Counted from the first letter of the stretch, positions 46,497-63,379 are shown. The stretch is DNA of 64,000 bases from Parasponia andersonii (GCA_002914805.1 JXTB01000305.1:441674-505673), one strand, 5' to 3'. Numbers and translations are program-made. Notes: generated by a model not told the origin, from the letters alone.

Positions 46497-46506
46497 GTCA
46501 CGTGAC
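46497..46506. promoter_or_regulatory. Palindromic G-box GTCACGTGAC upstream of the CK1 gene
   Basis: A 10-base palindrome with the CACGTG core, 670 bases before the ATG and about 300 before the presumed leader. CACGTG is a known binding core for bZIP/bHLH factors. That it is used here is inference. Confidence 0.4.
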
Positions 46507-46800
46507 TTCCAACCTCCCACCTGACACCGGGGCAAGAGCTAGCTAATTGCTAATGCCTCTTTCATCTGTGTCCCATCCAGCCTTGACAGACAACTTTCCT
46601 CACGCGTCGTCTACACGCGTCCACGAGCCCCTTTTTCCCTTTAAAAAGAAAATTTATTTAAATAAAAAAAGAATAAAAAGAATAATACATTTTTATTTAT
46701 CTAATTTTTTGAAATAATAAAAAGAATAATAATAATACGGTTTATGTTTTGAAGCTTTTGCTGTGATTGAATCAAAATCAAAACCAAGTGAAAAAAAACT

Positions 46801-47167
46801 AAGTATGAGAGAGAGAGAGAGAAGCAAGGTAAGACCTTCACCTTCAACCCCCTTTACTTTTTCCATTTTCTCTGATCTTTTTTTTTTTTTACCAAGAAAA
46901 TCACTTTAATGGCGGAAAAGATTCGTGCCCTAGATCTTTGATTTCAGGAACAATTTCCCCAATTGATTTCGTTTTTGTTGCAATTTTAATTTTTTTTGGG
47001 ATATTCGATGCTGTGACATATATATATATATATATGTACATACATATGTTGAAATAGATATCGGCGTTGAATTAGGTTGTTTAATTGGGATTGTGTTATT
47101 TGTTTTTTGTGTTGGTGCTTTAGGGTTTGGTATTGTAGCTAGGGCTTCAATTTTGAGTTGTGGGGGG
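46801..47167 (+). other. CK1 leader with GA tract and probable leader intron
   Basis: A GAGAGA tract at 46808-46822 is followed by AAGCAAGGTAAGACC, a good donor at 46829. Acceptors are possible at 46947 (TTTCAG) or about 47123 (GCTTTAG). (TA)n at 47019-47035. Confidence 0.55.
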
Positions 47168-50882
<3,715 letters not shown>

Positions 50883-51634
50883 AGATTCGTGTCTATTGTA
50901 CTTCATTTTCAATTGGTGTGCTGCTGTAATGTTTGCAGTAGATTGGCTTATTTTCTAGAGTTTCTGAAGGACGTTATGACTTGACTGCTGGAATTCTGGG
51001 TTTGATTATGTGCAGTTATAGCCAAATCAGTCTTAAACCAAGTCTTAAAAGCCGAATTCACCTTGACCAGACCAAGAGAAGGCGGTCTACAAAGGATGGT
51101 TGGTTGATTGCGTGTTATTTGGCAGCCAGAAGAGTAAAGGGAATGATTACGTGGTGTTCTTTCTAGCTTATACTCTTCTTTCGGATGTCCTCTCGTTGTG
51201 TGTTACGTTCTTGATTTTTAAGATATGCTTTACAATGTTGCTTTGCACTAACAGGGTTAAACTTGTTGGCACCATAAATAGGCCACTGTATTCATATCTT
51301 TTGATTCTTAACATTTTTCATAATACTCCTAAGCACAAATGCTAGTATGATATGTTTGCACTGAAAAGTGTGCTGCCCCAGATCATCTTCCATGCTTAAA
51401 TGTTTNTTCTCTCTTCCACCCCTGCTCTTTTGAGTTAAAGGTAATTTGCTGTTGACATTTGATGAAATGATTTATTGGATCTTATATTTTCTGTAGATTA
51501 ACTGTTTTTCATTGCTCTTCCAGCCATTCTTGATTTTTAGTTCGAATTTTTTCGACCTGGGTCTGTAGTTTTAGGATTTCAATCTTCTAATTATTGTTTT
51601 GGGCTATGATTTGTTTGTTTCCTTGCGTCATGTT
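50883..51634. other. CK1 3' UTR and spacer
   Basis: No separate gene was recognised. Single N at 51406. Confidence 0.6.
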
Positions 51635-51795
51635 TGATACACTGTATTGTGCTGCATTACTATATTAGATGTATTGTAATACGATATAATGTTTGGTTTT
51701 GTATGTATACAAAATGAGTAGAGGGAAAGTAAAATGGGAAAATGATATAATACAAAATGAGTAGAGGGAAAGTAAAATGGGAAAATGATATAGAA
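51635..51795. repeat. MITE-like AT segment and 42-bp tandem duplication
   Basis: ATACAAAATGAGTAGAGGGA, then AAGTAAAATGGGAAAATGAT occurs twice in tandem at about 51706-51792. The segment before it (TGTATTGTAATACGATATAA, TGTTTGGTTTTGTATG) resembles the element at 43477-44005. Confidence 0.7.
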
Positions 51796-52186
51796 GTTGG
51801 AAAGAGAATGATCAAAGATAATGCGGATGTAGTAGACTTGAGGGAGGTGAGAATTGAGTATTGAGAATATCACTCGCACAATACAATCAGACATGCTGCA
51901 ATGTGCTCATTTTTTGGTTTATTAGTTAATACGCTACTTACAGCATTATTTTAAAGTGTCGTGTTAAGCTATAAATAATAGCGCCACTGCTATTTAATAC
52001 TACCACAATACGGTATTTAATAGTGTGCAAGATGCCCTTTGTGTATGATTACTTCGTGGCCAACACGTGGTTCTATTATCGTATGATGACTCATTGTTTT
52101 TCTTCCTATATTTTGGTCTAATATCACACGATGCATTATTGTTCTTGTTTACGTGACTATTTCATATGATAATTTCGTTTTTGAAG

Positions 52187-52515
52187 GGTAATTGTATTCT
52201 GATCATTTGATCCTCAATGGATCTCTTATTGTCCGGGATCTTGTGAAAGGTTACTGAGTACGATCGTACTAAAGACAGTATGGAAAGGAAAGAATTTCTT
52301 GAGCTTTTTGGACTCTCAAATGATCATATGAAAGAGGGTAATTGTATGGTCATATGAAAGAGACATTCGTTGTTGAAGGGTAGTTGTATTGTGATCATTT
52401 GATCGTAAATAAATCTTATATTGTCCGGGTCTTGTGAGAGTTTACTAAGTACGACCATACGAAAGAGACATGACGTAAAGAAAAGAATGTCCCGAGCTTT
52501 TTGGATTCGCATCTC
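52187..52515. repeat. Imperfect tandem duplication, about 190-bp period
   Basis: Copy 1 at about 52187-52330 and copy 2 at about 52378-52515 both run GGTAATTGTATTCTGATCAT / GGTAGTTGTATTGTGATCAT, TTGTCCGGG, TTACTGAGTACGA/TTACTAAGTACGA and GAGCTTTTTGGA. Confidence 0.85.
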
Positions 52516-54557
52516 CAACGCTGTGCTTGATTAGAGCTATAGAAAGCTACCCTTCATTATTATTTTCCGAGGCATATGGAGAAGCTGTTTCCCAAATTGA
52601 ACATATTTTCAATGTCGACTATTGAATCCACCATCCCTCATTTTACGCGTCCTATCCATTCATCACAAAAGAAAGTACCCCTTTCTGAATAATTGGAATT
52701 TTCATTAATCCATCAAATACTGTGTGGCAAAAATCATGATTTACATTTAGAAAACCACTTAGAAAGGAAAGTGTAAGAAAATGGGAAAATGAGATACCAA
52801 AATCCAGACGCCAAATTATAAAAGAAGAGGAAGAATAGTCTCTGAGAAAGGGCAGCCAAAAGGAATTTGAGGTAAGAAGGCATATATTTATGTTTGCGCT
52901 GTTAATGGTGATCCATCCACAAATCAATGGATGCCACGCTCTAAAAGAGCCCAAGGCAAAACCAGAATGTCAAGTGAACCAAAAGTCATGCTCTAAAGGA
53001 AAAAGAAAACAGAAACAAAAATACAGATATAAATTTTCTGAAATTTACAACTTTCAGATTTATTTATGCCTCAGAGTCTGTAAAAGTGATGCATCCATTG
53101 GACTAGGCGAGGGGCACGTCACAAATCAGAATTCATCCAATTTTAATAATATTTGGAGGTTCACGGGAGAAGACATATATAATAAGTTAATAATAATAGT
53201 GATGACAACCATGAAAACGACAATAATTGTAATAAAGGAAACAAGTTCAGAATACTAAATATACAAAGAATCCGCAGGTGATAACTACTAGATCGAACCA
53301 CTAGATATGATATCTAATTATCCACAACTACTTCTTTAGAGGGTAAGAAAAAAAAGGAAGAAAAATGAGGAGATATAGTACAAGGATATTCAATTCTCCC
53401 CTTGGTTCGTGCTACAGCTATTCGTAAAATAGAAAACAGGGTATTGTTCAAGGCAATCTAAAATTTAGCCAACGGAAATTGAGGCGCTTGTAAAGAGTGA
53501 TGGGAGCATTCATAGTTCACCTCTCTACAAAGAACTTGTCTTTAGCAAGTCTATAAAGAGGATCTTAAAACATGGAGATTATTAATAAATTCTCGAGTTA
53601 ACAAAAGTGGTCCAAGACATCAGAATTTAAATATGAAACCTCTACAGTTTAGAGAAGCCCCCCAATCAATTATTTATAGTCGAAGAAGATACTTAAAGCC
53701 AGCCTTTTTGTTAAAAGCATCACTTTTTGGACCACCCCACCCTCCCCGTACTTATACAACATACCTTAAATTTAAAATGAGGAATAGCACAGAGTTTCTC
53801 TTACAAAATTTCTACTGCAGCTTTTTTCATAGAACTTTCATCTCTCCAAAATCATTTCTTGATGTGTGAACTTCTCCTGAATCCCCAGGGTGACACTCTT
53901 TATCTTTAAACTCCAAGTGATCCCCCCAGAAAAAAAGGGCTTCTTCATTGGAGAAGCCAATTCCTTTTCATCTTTCCTAGGCAATTAGGATGCTAACACT
54001 TCTGAAATCTAACAAGTTAGATTGAAATCAAAAAGCTACTAACAAAAACACCCACCCCACAAAAAAAAAAGGAAAAAAAAAAAGCCTTCTCAGTAACTAA
54101 CTAGTGTACTGAGAATCACTAGGAAATGTATAGGGGTTTTGCTTTCGTTTAAGAAGTTGGATTTTGAAATATACATAGAAATGTGTGTATAGAAAACAAA
54201 GCAGCACGAANAAAGCTTCAGCTCGAGTTTTGAAACAAAAATAAGATCATCATATTCGTTTCTAAACCTAATGTGTCTCGAATATATAATATATATCCCG
54301 AGCAAATCAGCTTTGGAAAAGAGCAAAAAGAATGAATACAAACCGATGAAAAAGAGCCGTGGTATAGCCATACAATTGACAAAACAGAGTGCCAGAATAT
54401 ACACAATTATTCGCCAATAGAGATATCACCATTAACCAAATCATGAAAATTTCTTAGTTTCTAAATTAACACCAAATTCAATACACTATGCAACATTAAG
54501 CAAAATCAAACAAAAAGAAAAAGAAAGTAAAGGCCATAGATTTTTCCCGGAAAATGA
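52516..54557. other. Spacer and 3' region of the DUF3511 gene
   Basis: No clear gene. Moderate GC and lack of repeats at 52650-54550 suggest unique DNA, part of which may be the 3' UTR of the minus-strand DUF3511 gene. Single N at 54211. Confidence 0.45.
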
Positions 54558-54938
54558 TTACCACCCATAAACGACTCTGCTGCACCTTTCCCTGAGCCAC
54601 CTGAAGCTCTTCCTCAAAGACCCTTTGACCTTGCCTTCAACTGCGTAGACTTTATAGCTAGCGACCCTCTTCTTCCTCTGCAACTCTGGATCATTGAAGC
54701 TCCAACTTTTGGAGACTGACCCATTTGTGGACTTGCCTTTCTTGAACTTTCCCTCATTTCCAATTTGGGATTGAGCTTGAGTTTGGGTCTGGGTCGGGTG
54801 GACTGAGGCTGCGTAGGAAGCACTATAACACCTGAGATCTTGCATACCGCTGACCCCAGATGAGGTGGGTCCGGTCCCATAGTAGCTCTCTATCTGCATT
54901 TTTCCATGCCCCCATGATTTGGATCTGAAATCTTCCAT
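54558..54938 (-). CDS. DUF3511 domain protein, 126 residues
   Basis: A single exon. The start is the ATG at 54938 in a strong context (AGCCATGGAAG), giving MEDFRSKSWGHGKMQIESYY, the usual beginning of this plant family. The seven codons before it have only TTG. Residues 76-126 form the DUF3511 domain: SKSWSFNDPELQRKKRVASY, then KVYAVEGKVKGSLRKSFRWL and VVYGW at the C-terminus. The middle is Gln/Thr/Ser-rich (THPTQTQTQAQSQ-like) and probably disordered. The domain is basic. DUF3511 proteins are plant-specific and of unknown molecular function. Downstream and upstream flanks show no other ORF, so it stands alone. Confidence 0.93.
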   Translation of the reverse strand: MEDFRSKSWGHGKMQIESYYGTGPTSSGVSGMQDLRCYSASYAASVHPTQTQTQAQSQIGNEGKFKKGKSTNGSVSKSWSFNDPELQRKKRVASYKVYAVEGKVKGSLRKSFRWLRERCSRVVYGW

Positions 54939-54966
54939 GGCTAAAGCCTCGAAGCTCAAAGATTTC

Positions 54967-55024
54967 GAGCTCTTTCTTTCTCTCTCTCTAGAAAGGGCTC
55001 AGTTTCTCTCTCTCTCTCTCTCTC
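54967..55024. repeat. CT/GA tract in the DUF3511 leader
   Basis: Two CT runs (54979-54990 and 55004-55024) lie 30-90 bases upstream of the ATG. On the coding strand they read as a GAGA-rich leader. Confidence 0.85.
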
Positions 55025-56114
55025 ATTTGTTGACAGTGGAGGTTGATTAGTTTTGATTAATTAATAAAGCGTTGAACAAAGTCTTTGACATTTTCATTGA
55101 GATTGATTTTTGTAATCTAATTTCGTTATTTTTATATTTTCTTAATTTAATGTTTTATTGGTTTTCTTAATTTTATTTATATGAGACTCGGATATGGATA
55201 TGGGGGCTGAATGTGATGACGTTGCGTCGGTGGTTCTATTTACGAAGAAGCTTCTTAGAATTAACCAAAAAAAGAGTGGAAAAGCGGGAAAGCAGTATAT
55301 AATTGACATTATTAAATACGAATGCTACTTGGACTAAAGGTAACCGTTTTACTCATTATTTTTCTGAAAGAAAATTAACTCTTGGTCATTTCAAAGTAAC
55401 TCAAATTATTTCCCCAAATTTATGTTTGAATTTATGTCCAACCGATAAATTACTAATATAATGTTTGAAGTTTTAAAATCAACTTTTTTTTAAAAAAAAA
55501 TTCTATAGTTATATAATTTTGTAATACGATGTTTCTTTCGTTTACTGGCTATACATAAACTGAGAAACCAATTTGATTTTTTTTTTCCCCCCTTTTTCTG
55601 GTTACGTGGTTTATAACTAAATATGATAAATTTGCTGGTTACAATGTTAAGGTATAATAGTGCCTTGAAAATGACCCAAAAAAAAGTAATGAAGCTAGAA
55701 AAAGTATACGGACAATGGAGAAGTTCCTCTATATTAATCAAAGAGCTAAGTATAAATATGACCAAATCGCCAAAGCAGAAAAAGTAACACCGGATTTCTG
55801 TTTCCCCAAGATTAATATATTGCACGAATTATATATTAACGTATTGTAGCAAGGCATAAATTACACTCGGACTCGTTGTTTGTAATTTCGAATTGGACCA
55901 CCGCCTGATGTGTGGGAGACCTTTTCAAAAGGAAAAAGATCAAAAAAAAAAAAAAAAAATTCTAAATGCATCAATAACTGAACAATATACATTCACAAAA
56001 AAATATGTTATTTTTTAATTTTTTGCTTTGTATACCCAAATTTTTTTTTATATACCCTAAATACCCTTTTTGCTTTGTACATTTCTCATTTGTTGTACAA
56101 GATAACATTGTATA
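55025..56114. other. Spacer upstream of the DUF3511 gene
   Basis: Presumed promoter near 55030-55300. AT-rich beyond. No gene was recognised. Confidence 0.5.
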
Positions 56115-56290
56115 TCCTAATTTTTATACTAAATTTTTTTTACCAATACATGTGATATATAAATTGTCACCGTCTAATTAGTCTATTAAAATTTACCACA
56201 AATATATTAAACATTATCACCAATTGATTGGTGATAAATCATATGTCATATGTATTGGTACTAAAAATTAGGTACAAAAATTGACACCTC
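56115..56290. mobile_element. Short MITE-like inverted repeat
   Basis: CCTAATTTTTATACTAAATT with ACCAATACATGTGATAT at the left pairs with ATGTCATATGTATTGGTACT and AAAAATTAGGTAC at the right. About 175 bp. Shares its layout with the element at 30224-30400. Confidence 0.65.
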
Positions 56291-56740
56291 AAGCAGAAAA
56301 AAGATATTCTGAGTTGAGTTTTTTTCGTTTGAGAATTCTCCTTAATTCTATATGTGTTTATATATATACACACATATTCCATGGTAATATTAATTTGTTC
56401 ATGAAATAATTGCATTCTTTTAAAATTTCATTCTTTAGAAAAATCACAAAGAGTACATTAAATGAATCATAAACTTATCATTAAAACCAAAACCCAAATG
56501 AGAAAAGATAGTAATTTTCATAAAAACTCAATATATATATACACACACATGATAAAGAAAAAAAAAGTTAATGATATTTGCAGACGAAGAAAAAAAAATT
56601 ATGAAATTCATTTCCTTCCCTGTAAATCACTATTTTGGATTTTCTAATTCTTTATTAAGGTGTTGTTTTTGTTTTTTCATTTCTTTTTATAATTTTACTT
56701 ATGGAAAAGTAACTTTTTGGTAGTTCAAGGATTCCATACG

Positions 56741-56797
<57 letters not shown>

Positions 56798-57440
56798 TTT
56801 TTGGTCTCTTCTCTAGTCGTTGGTTGAACATTCTTGTTTTTTTGAGAATAATGAGTAATCTAACTTTTAAATTGTCCTTTTTTATAATTCTTATTATGGT
56901 TAAACTTGTAATTAAAATTATAAATGTACATAATCAACAATATCAAATTGTTGATGGATTTAGAATTTCCCTGAAAAAAAGATATACGAGGAAATAACAT
57001 AACATAACAGAAATTAGTAGGTTGACTATGGACAGGTTTGTTTGATATACATTGGTCAAAAGTAAATATGTGACTACGCTCCCCTTATGAAATCATTGAA
57101 TGCTATGTGCATAAATTCGACGTCTTTTTCTCTTATAAGAGATAAATTCATCCCAGTGAGGTTTACATTATTTTCCAAGTAGACCATGTTCAAACCTTTT
57201 TATTCAGCCACAATCAAATAGGGGCAAAAATTTGCGGTATCTTATAAGATAAGGTGGCAATATAGTACATTGGCAAAATGAGCACACACAAACTATTAAA
57301 GCTATAAAAAGATAAGCCAAGAATGATGTAATTTATCTGGTAAAATATCATGTGCTATCCAATAGATTTTAGCATGAAAAATTTGTCCTTTCTTTTTCTA
57401 TTACTTTTTAGTTTTTCGATTTATAGCCGTAAAATTTTAT
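56291..57440. other. AT-rich spacer with (AT)n tract
   Basis: (AT)n at 56743-56794, about 26 units. No gene was recognised. Confidence 0.7.
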
Positions 57441-57875
57441 GATTTTATCACCTAAATGGTTGATCAGCCACTTGGAGCAACTGAGTATCAATGGATTCCA
57501 TTAACGAAGGTACTGATCCTGAAACATTTACAAGCTTTCTCCACAGTAGTCAGTTAGACCAAGTACTATACCATGCGCTACAAATTGCGGTCCTTGTCAC
57601 TCTTTGACGCATTTTACCTTGGAATTGTATGTGTTGTTTAACTGGTTTAACTAGACTTCGGCTCAAGAGGATACCGACAGGGGACATAATGATGTCTGGG
57701 GAAGCTGCATGGTATAAGGACATGGAACTCTATTAGAACCGAGGCTGCCACACGATAGAAGTTGTCCTGAAGAAACCATGGAGTGTACGCACAACAATGT
57801 CAGCGTCAACGTCAACTTCAGCTTTGGTTTTGAGAACGATCTTATCGAGAGTGAGATGGAGCAGAGTTTCATGGT
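57441..57875 (-). other. Probable DGAT1 3' UTR
   Basis: Directly follows the DGAT1 stop on the minus strand. Its composition is less AT-biased than the DNA left of 57440. Open frames here read like a protein in parts but have stops and follow the stop codon of DGAT1, so UTR is the better reading. Confidence 0.5.
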
Positions 57876-60800
57876 TTATTCATTTTTTCCTTTTCGGTTC
57901 ATCACATCATGGTAATATAGAAGCACACACATAGGTTGACCAAGAATGCAGAAAAAGAACCAGAATATCATATTTCCCACCTGGCAATGAAGTTAAGCAA
58001 GCTCGTCAAGACAATGGGTTAACAAATATGTAGGAACTCATCAATGAAATAAACTCTTCAAGTGGTAGATAGACAAACTAGAGGAATGATTACTATCACA
58101 TATTTTCTACTGAAACTAGACACAATCCAGTACGGCACCAATACATACAATACAAATGCTGGTCTGGGTAACGGGTTGTTTCATTGCTTGCTTGTGTCTA
58201 GTTTCAATGAATGCTTTTTATAAAGATGCAAATTCAACCGAAAATTCTTCATCAGAAACAGACTTCTTGGTAGAGTAGCTCTAAAATCAGTTAAAACTGC
58301 AAATAGATAAAAAAAATACAATAGAACCTTGGATAAACAGACAAACCATGGAGTTTCTGAATTTATTTTGGAGGTAATTTGTAATCAAGACCAAGGGAAC
58401 CTGAGTAAAAAATAACATTATTAGAGCTTACACCTCTTATTTGCTTTGCAACACATGGGGAGGGGAAAACAATATTAGTTTATAAGAGGACTAAAATGAC
58501 ACGAATATCGGAATTTGGCATAGAGGCTAACAATTTAAGTGAAAAAAATAAATGAATAAAACAAGCCTGCTGAGAAGTTGGAAGGTGTTTTACCTGGAAC
58601 ATAATCCCACTAAAAGCCCATAACTTGAATATGTGGCAAGGAACGGCAATACATAACTGAAGACAGATGAAACAGTAATCACATGCCACCATTAGTAAAT
58701 CATTGAAGTTGAAGAACAAGAGACGTGATTTATGGGGAAAAAAAGAATTGAACAAGAACATCATTAGTTTGTTGCATGTTGAATTTTTAATAGCTCAAAG
58801 ACGTAACTTTCAGTTTCTGTCCTTTACATCACTCCCCTTACCTAAAAACAGACAGGAAAGAGGTAAAAGCCTGACGTATTTTTTTGTTGTAAAAAAGATT
58901 TTTACAAGAAATAAACTGTTGTTCAGAATCCAGGCATGGCATGACTCAGCTCATGAAGGGATAGTATGCTTGAATAGATAGTCAGAGACAAATAAACGAG
59001 AGCCATATTGTTCAACAATTACACAATGCAGCATAGGGATCATAAATAGGTGAATAAAACATGCTTGTTTAGTGATAAAGGAGCTGCAAAAGGAAAGGAG
59101 TACATACCTCATGAAAAACAGCAGAAACTAAGAATGCAATCAAAATGGCCACTCCCTGAATTCAAGCAAAGGAAACAAATTAACTAAGAGCTTTATAGCA
59201 ACTTCCAGAGGTATCAATGCTGAGTTCAGCTCATACACATACAACACCAGACAGCAACTGGAGAGAGCATTAAATACTAAGGACAAAGTTACTAATTTAC
59301 ACGGGCAGTAAGGCAACACTTGATTTTTGACTAATAAGTAGGTCTTTGGAAGACCAGAAAACATAAATCTAAGCCAGAATGATTGAACCTCTCGAAGAGA
59401 AAACAACAATGAAAAAACGGTTCTTCAATACAAATTTAGATTATCAGGCACCACCAATTAAGACAAAGAAAAATATTACCTTTGGTATCCCATTCCTCAA
59501 GCATGGTAAATAGATATGGCGAACCATCCATTTATGAACAGGCTGCAAGAGGAGATACCCAGTAAATAATGGAACCCATCATAGTATATCAACAAAAATG
59601 AGATTTTACAAATATGCAAAAATGCTTGAACAAAAATGCTCTTATACCAATATGCTATATTAGTATATTATTATTCAACAGTTACATATCAACAAAATTG
59701 CTAGAACGTTATTGTACTTAATGGAAGCAAATAGGCAATTGATCTATCAATGTGGCAATCAATAATTATTAACTTTAAATAAATAAATAAACAGAAGCAG
59801 TACTTCAATATGGTAAAGTTTTATCGAGTAAAAAGGTGATACAAGAAAACATACCATGTTCCACATTCTCCAATACTGATGATGACAGCCATAGAACCAA
59901 TGGAGATATGCAAGAAATACAAACAACTCAGAGTTACTCTCTAGCATGGGCTGTTGGGAAAGCATAACAAAAGGCAGAATCATAGGCATAGAACCTACCT
60001 CCTCTACTGTTTTTGCATTCCACCAATCCTTGTAGAACTCACGATCACCAAAACGAAGAAGCTCAGCTAGTATGTTTAACCTACATTTGCACACTGCATG
60101 TAAGTGGAAGAGTTTCTAACGAAAGAATTTCTTTAGCAAATTATCAGCTTATACTATTTACAATCTTGTCTAAATTTTAAAATAAGCAACAACTTACACA
60201 CATATCACATACAAACAGAGAAGAGGGGAAGGGGGAAGGAATAAAGGGTCTGCTAAAGCATTTAGTGTGAACGTACCAGAGGTGAAAAAAACAATAGAAC
60301 ATGCAGAGCCACACGTATAAATTTGGAACAGAAAGCTTCAAAACCCTCTCTATAGCATACAACAGGTCCCCCTTCAGTGGATGCTGTGAGTTCTTCACAA
60401 TAGGATTAATGTACTGGAGAAACATACAAACATTAGAATATTTACGCTAACAATAGTAATGAATAACAAAAAAAATATTTTCAAATCCAAGCATACCTGT
60501 TCTATGATAAATCCCATAACTCCAGTAAAAATTATCAACTTGACAAGTTGACGGAACACCCAACCCTTTCGAACACATGCCGTACGAGGATAGCTTGTCT
60601 GTAAAGAAAATGAGCCATATAAAAACAATTCAGTTGAAAAAGTGAAAGGAAAAAAAAAAAAGAAAGAAGTTAATGAAAAGTACATATACAGGAAAGCTCG
60701 ACAAAATGTTTAATTTGCACGCATCAATCGACAAAGAATAAAGTAATCAACAAGATGGCAGAATTGTTTCTCGTAAAGAGATTAAATTTCAATACCTGAT

Positions 60801-63043
60801 AACATAACGTCGGAGCAACCATGAAATATGCCAAACTTTGGAGGGTAACATTGTAATGGTAATCCACATGCAAAGAACTGGGTAGAACTTCTCCCTGCAT
60901 GAACAAAAGTATTCTTTTATTTGTTGTAAATAGGATGAACATTCCTCTTAACACAAATTTTTATGGGTAATTACCTTTTCGATTAATTTGGCAAGGGCTC
61001 TCATATCATAATTTGTATGGGCATAAGAGACCAGTTTTAACCACACAATACAGGCAAAAATCATCAGCACATATCCAGAAAGTACAGCTGAATCGCACCT
61101 GTATAACATAAATCGCTGCTTCAATAAAGTATTTTCACTAGGTTCCCTGTGTTAGCAAATCACATGTAAAACATGTAACTAATCCAATGCATTGACCTAA
61201 TCTTTCCATCAATCACTAGAGGTAATCTCCTGAAAAGGTATTAATGAAACTAACCGAATGTTTAAATACTAGAGAACAGAAAGTGTAATCACATAAAACA
61301 TACAAGCAAAGAATCAACTGACCTGAGAATAACAAAAGCTGGATACAGAATTGCTGTAGTGCTAATAATCACATGAAGAAAAACAACAACCTGCAATAAT
61401 AGAATACACAATCAAATTTTAACAGATCTTAGAAACTAACACATAGCATGAAGACATGCCATGGTTACTGAATATTTAGTCCCTTCTTTTTCTGTTTCCT
61501 TAAAAGCACAATTCTATTTTTAGAAGGCGCATAGAAAATAATGTTTACAACCATACACTTTAGTCGAAGTATTTAAAATTGGATCACTTACAGGGTCAGT
61601 TATGTACTTTTTCTGGACGAGCTTCTCAACTGTGAAAGCAGCAAGAGGGAATGCTGGGAGAGTAAGACTGCAGTGAACACACAAAAAATAAAAGTGCAGA
61701 ATATATCCTGTCAAATGATAATGAACTAAGGAAAACCCAAACACATTAACAATGAAACATATCATATCATCCCTCAACTAAAAAAGCCTAAGTCAAGAAT
61801 CATGGGAACATTACCAACACATAAAAAGGGGCCAGTCTCGCCAAGATGTGGAACTAAACCAAAACCCAGATTTGATTAACCAACCATACTGCGACGACAA
61901 CCAGAAGACATGCCATTTAAATTTAGTTAGGCCTAAATCAACGATTTTTTGACCAAAGAAATCAAATTCAAGAATCAATAAAGATGATCAAAAGTGAAAT
62001 AAGCCTGCATGCACTCTCATACACATCAGGTCACTCACGTTGAGATATTAGCTGCCATTTAACTATTATGTGATAGTAAGAGACAAACCTTCATCAAATT
62101 CTCAATAATGAGTCTGCTGTTAACAGCAACAAGTACTACTATACAGAGGTTGAATAGACCAGCATGGCTCTGCCAATAAATGTAAACTAAAAGTTAGAAA
62201 TTCACTATCCAAATTCAACTGAATTCACTTAAGAACCCCATTTTTCATAGCTGAACTAATTGAACTTAGTTCTTTTGCTTAACTTATTTGTCTCGATGAA
62301 AAATTCATGCAACTACTCATTTGTATTTATATGAAGCCAATACACAGAGGGTCTATCTAGAACATTTTACAAAATTAATTGATTCATCTGTATCAATTGC
62401 TTTAGTGAATCAACAATGAAAAGTTACCTATGCTCAATCACAATACCAAGACCTCCCCTATTGAATTTTCACCTCTAAGAAACTGTTCAGATTCAGTTTT
62501 GACGCAAATTTAGTTTAAATGATTTGTTTTGAAGAAATTCCAGAGTAGAAAAACCTGTCTGAAGATAGCGTCGGAGCTCAAAGGGCTCTCCTTCACTCTC
62601 CGATGAGCCGGAGCCGATGGCCAATACGCGAATTTCATATCACTTCCGCGATCCTCACCATTAACAACCTTCTCCAAGTTCTCCTTCTTATCAGTCGCCG
62701 CAGCATTGACCAAGTCCACCACGGGACCACCATCGACGGCCCCAACCCGATCCCCATCGTTGTCGCTGACCCTCCCAACCGAAGAATCGTCACTGGCCGA
62801 GTCACCAACCAAAGCCTTGAGGGCCTTCTCCTTCTCCGCCTCCGTCTCCGGAGGAGGAGACTCGGTTCCGGAACTCGAATCCGAAAGAGCAGGAACAACG
62901 CCGACGGCGGCGGCGGAGGAGGCAGAGGCAGAGGAGGCGTTCGGCCTCCTCCGAATCGAGGTGTTGGGATCTGAGACGGAGTGATTGGTGGCCATGGTGG
63001 TGGTGGTGGTGCCTACGCTTTCAGGCGATTCTGAAATCGCCAT
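57876..63043 (-). CDS. DGAT1: Diacylglycerol O-acyltransferase 1 (DGAT1, MBOAT family)
   Basis: Sixteen coding exons, all GT-AG, 561 residues: 63043-62555, 62169-62089, 61888-61815, 61667-61592, 61390-61323, 61098-60975, 60894-60796, 60598-60497, 60413-60277, 60080-59999, 59875-59855, 59542-59480, 59155-59108, 58656-58594, 58400-58347 and 57980-57876. It catalyses acyl-CoA plus diacylglycerol to triacylglycerol in the ER membrane, the last step of seed and leaf oil synthesis. The long Ser/Asp-rich N-terminus is followed by RRVKESPLSSDAIFRQSHAG, the DGAT1 acyl-CoA-binding region. Hydrophobic membrane segments follow. FYKDWWNA (432-439) and the MBOAT active-site His487 in ILIAFLVSAVFHE are intact. 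The C-terminus YYHDVMNRKGKNE carries the aromatic ER-retrieval type of signal. Sixteen exons is, as far as I recall, the Arabidopsis number. Exon 11 is only 21 bases. Confidence 0.97.
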
Positions 63044-63208
63044 TAAAGGCAGAGCTTAAAGGTTGAGAAAATATCAAAAGAAAGCCTCCATGCAAAGAAG
63101 AAAGAAACTCGAGTCGAAATTTCTCGAAAGAGGCGGTGAGAATGTATATATATACATGTATATGTGTGTGAGTGTGTATGTATCTGTGTGAAAAAGTTAG
63201 GCTGTTTG

Positions 63209-63227
63209 AGAGAGAGAGAGAGAGAGA
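63209..63227. repeat. GA tract in the DGAT1 leader
   Basis: (GA)n about 165 bases upstream of the ATG, reading (CT)n on the coding strand. An A run (63240-63255) and GTGTGTGAGTGTGTATGTA (63164-63182) lie beside it. Confidence 0.9.
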
Positions 63228-63379
63228 TTCTGCCCCCCACAAAAAAAAAAAAAAATAATAAAATAAAGAAGGAAAGAAAGAAAAAGAAAAGTGAGGCTTT
63301 GCTTGGAGGTGGACCTTAGATGGAGATTGGAGATGGTGTGGTGTCAAAGACGGGAATGGGACGTTAGCCCATTGGGCCA

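Noticed and set aside
57663..57872. Possible small gene or pseudogene downstream of DGAT1
   Set aside because: It directly follows the DGAT1 stop in the same direction, so 3' UTR is simpler.
62603..62984. Plus-strand frames across DGAT1 exon 1
   Set aside because: The minus-strand frame is DGAT1; the others are shadows in GC-rich sequence.
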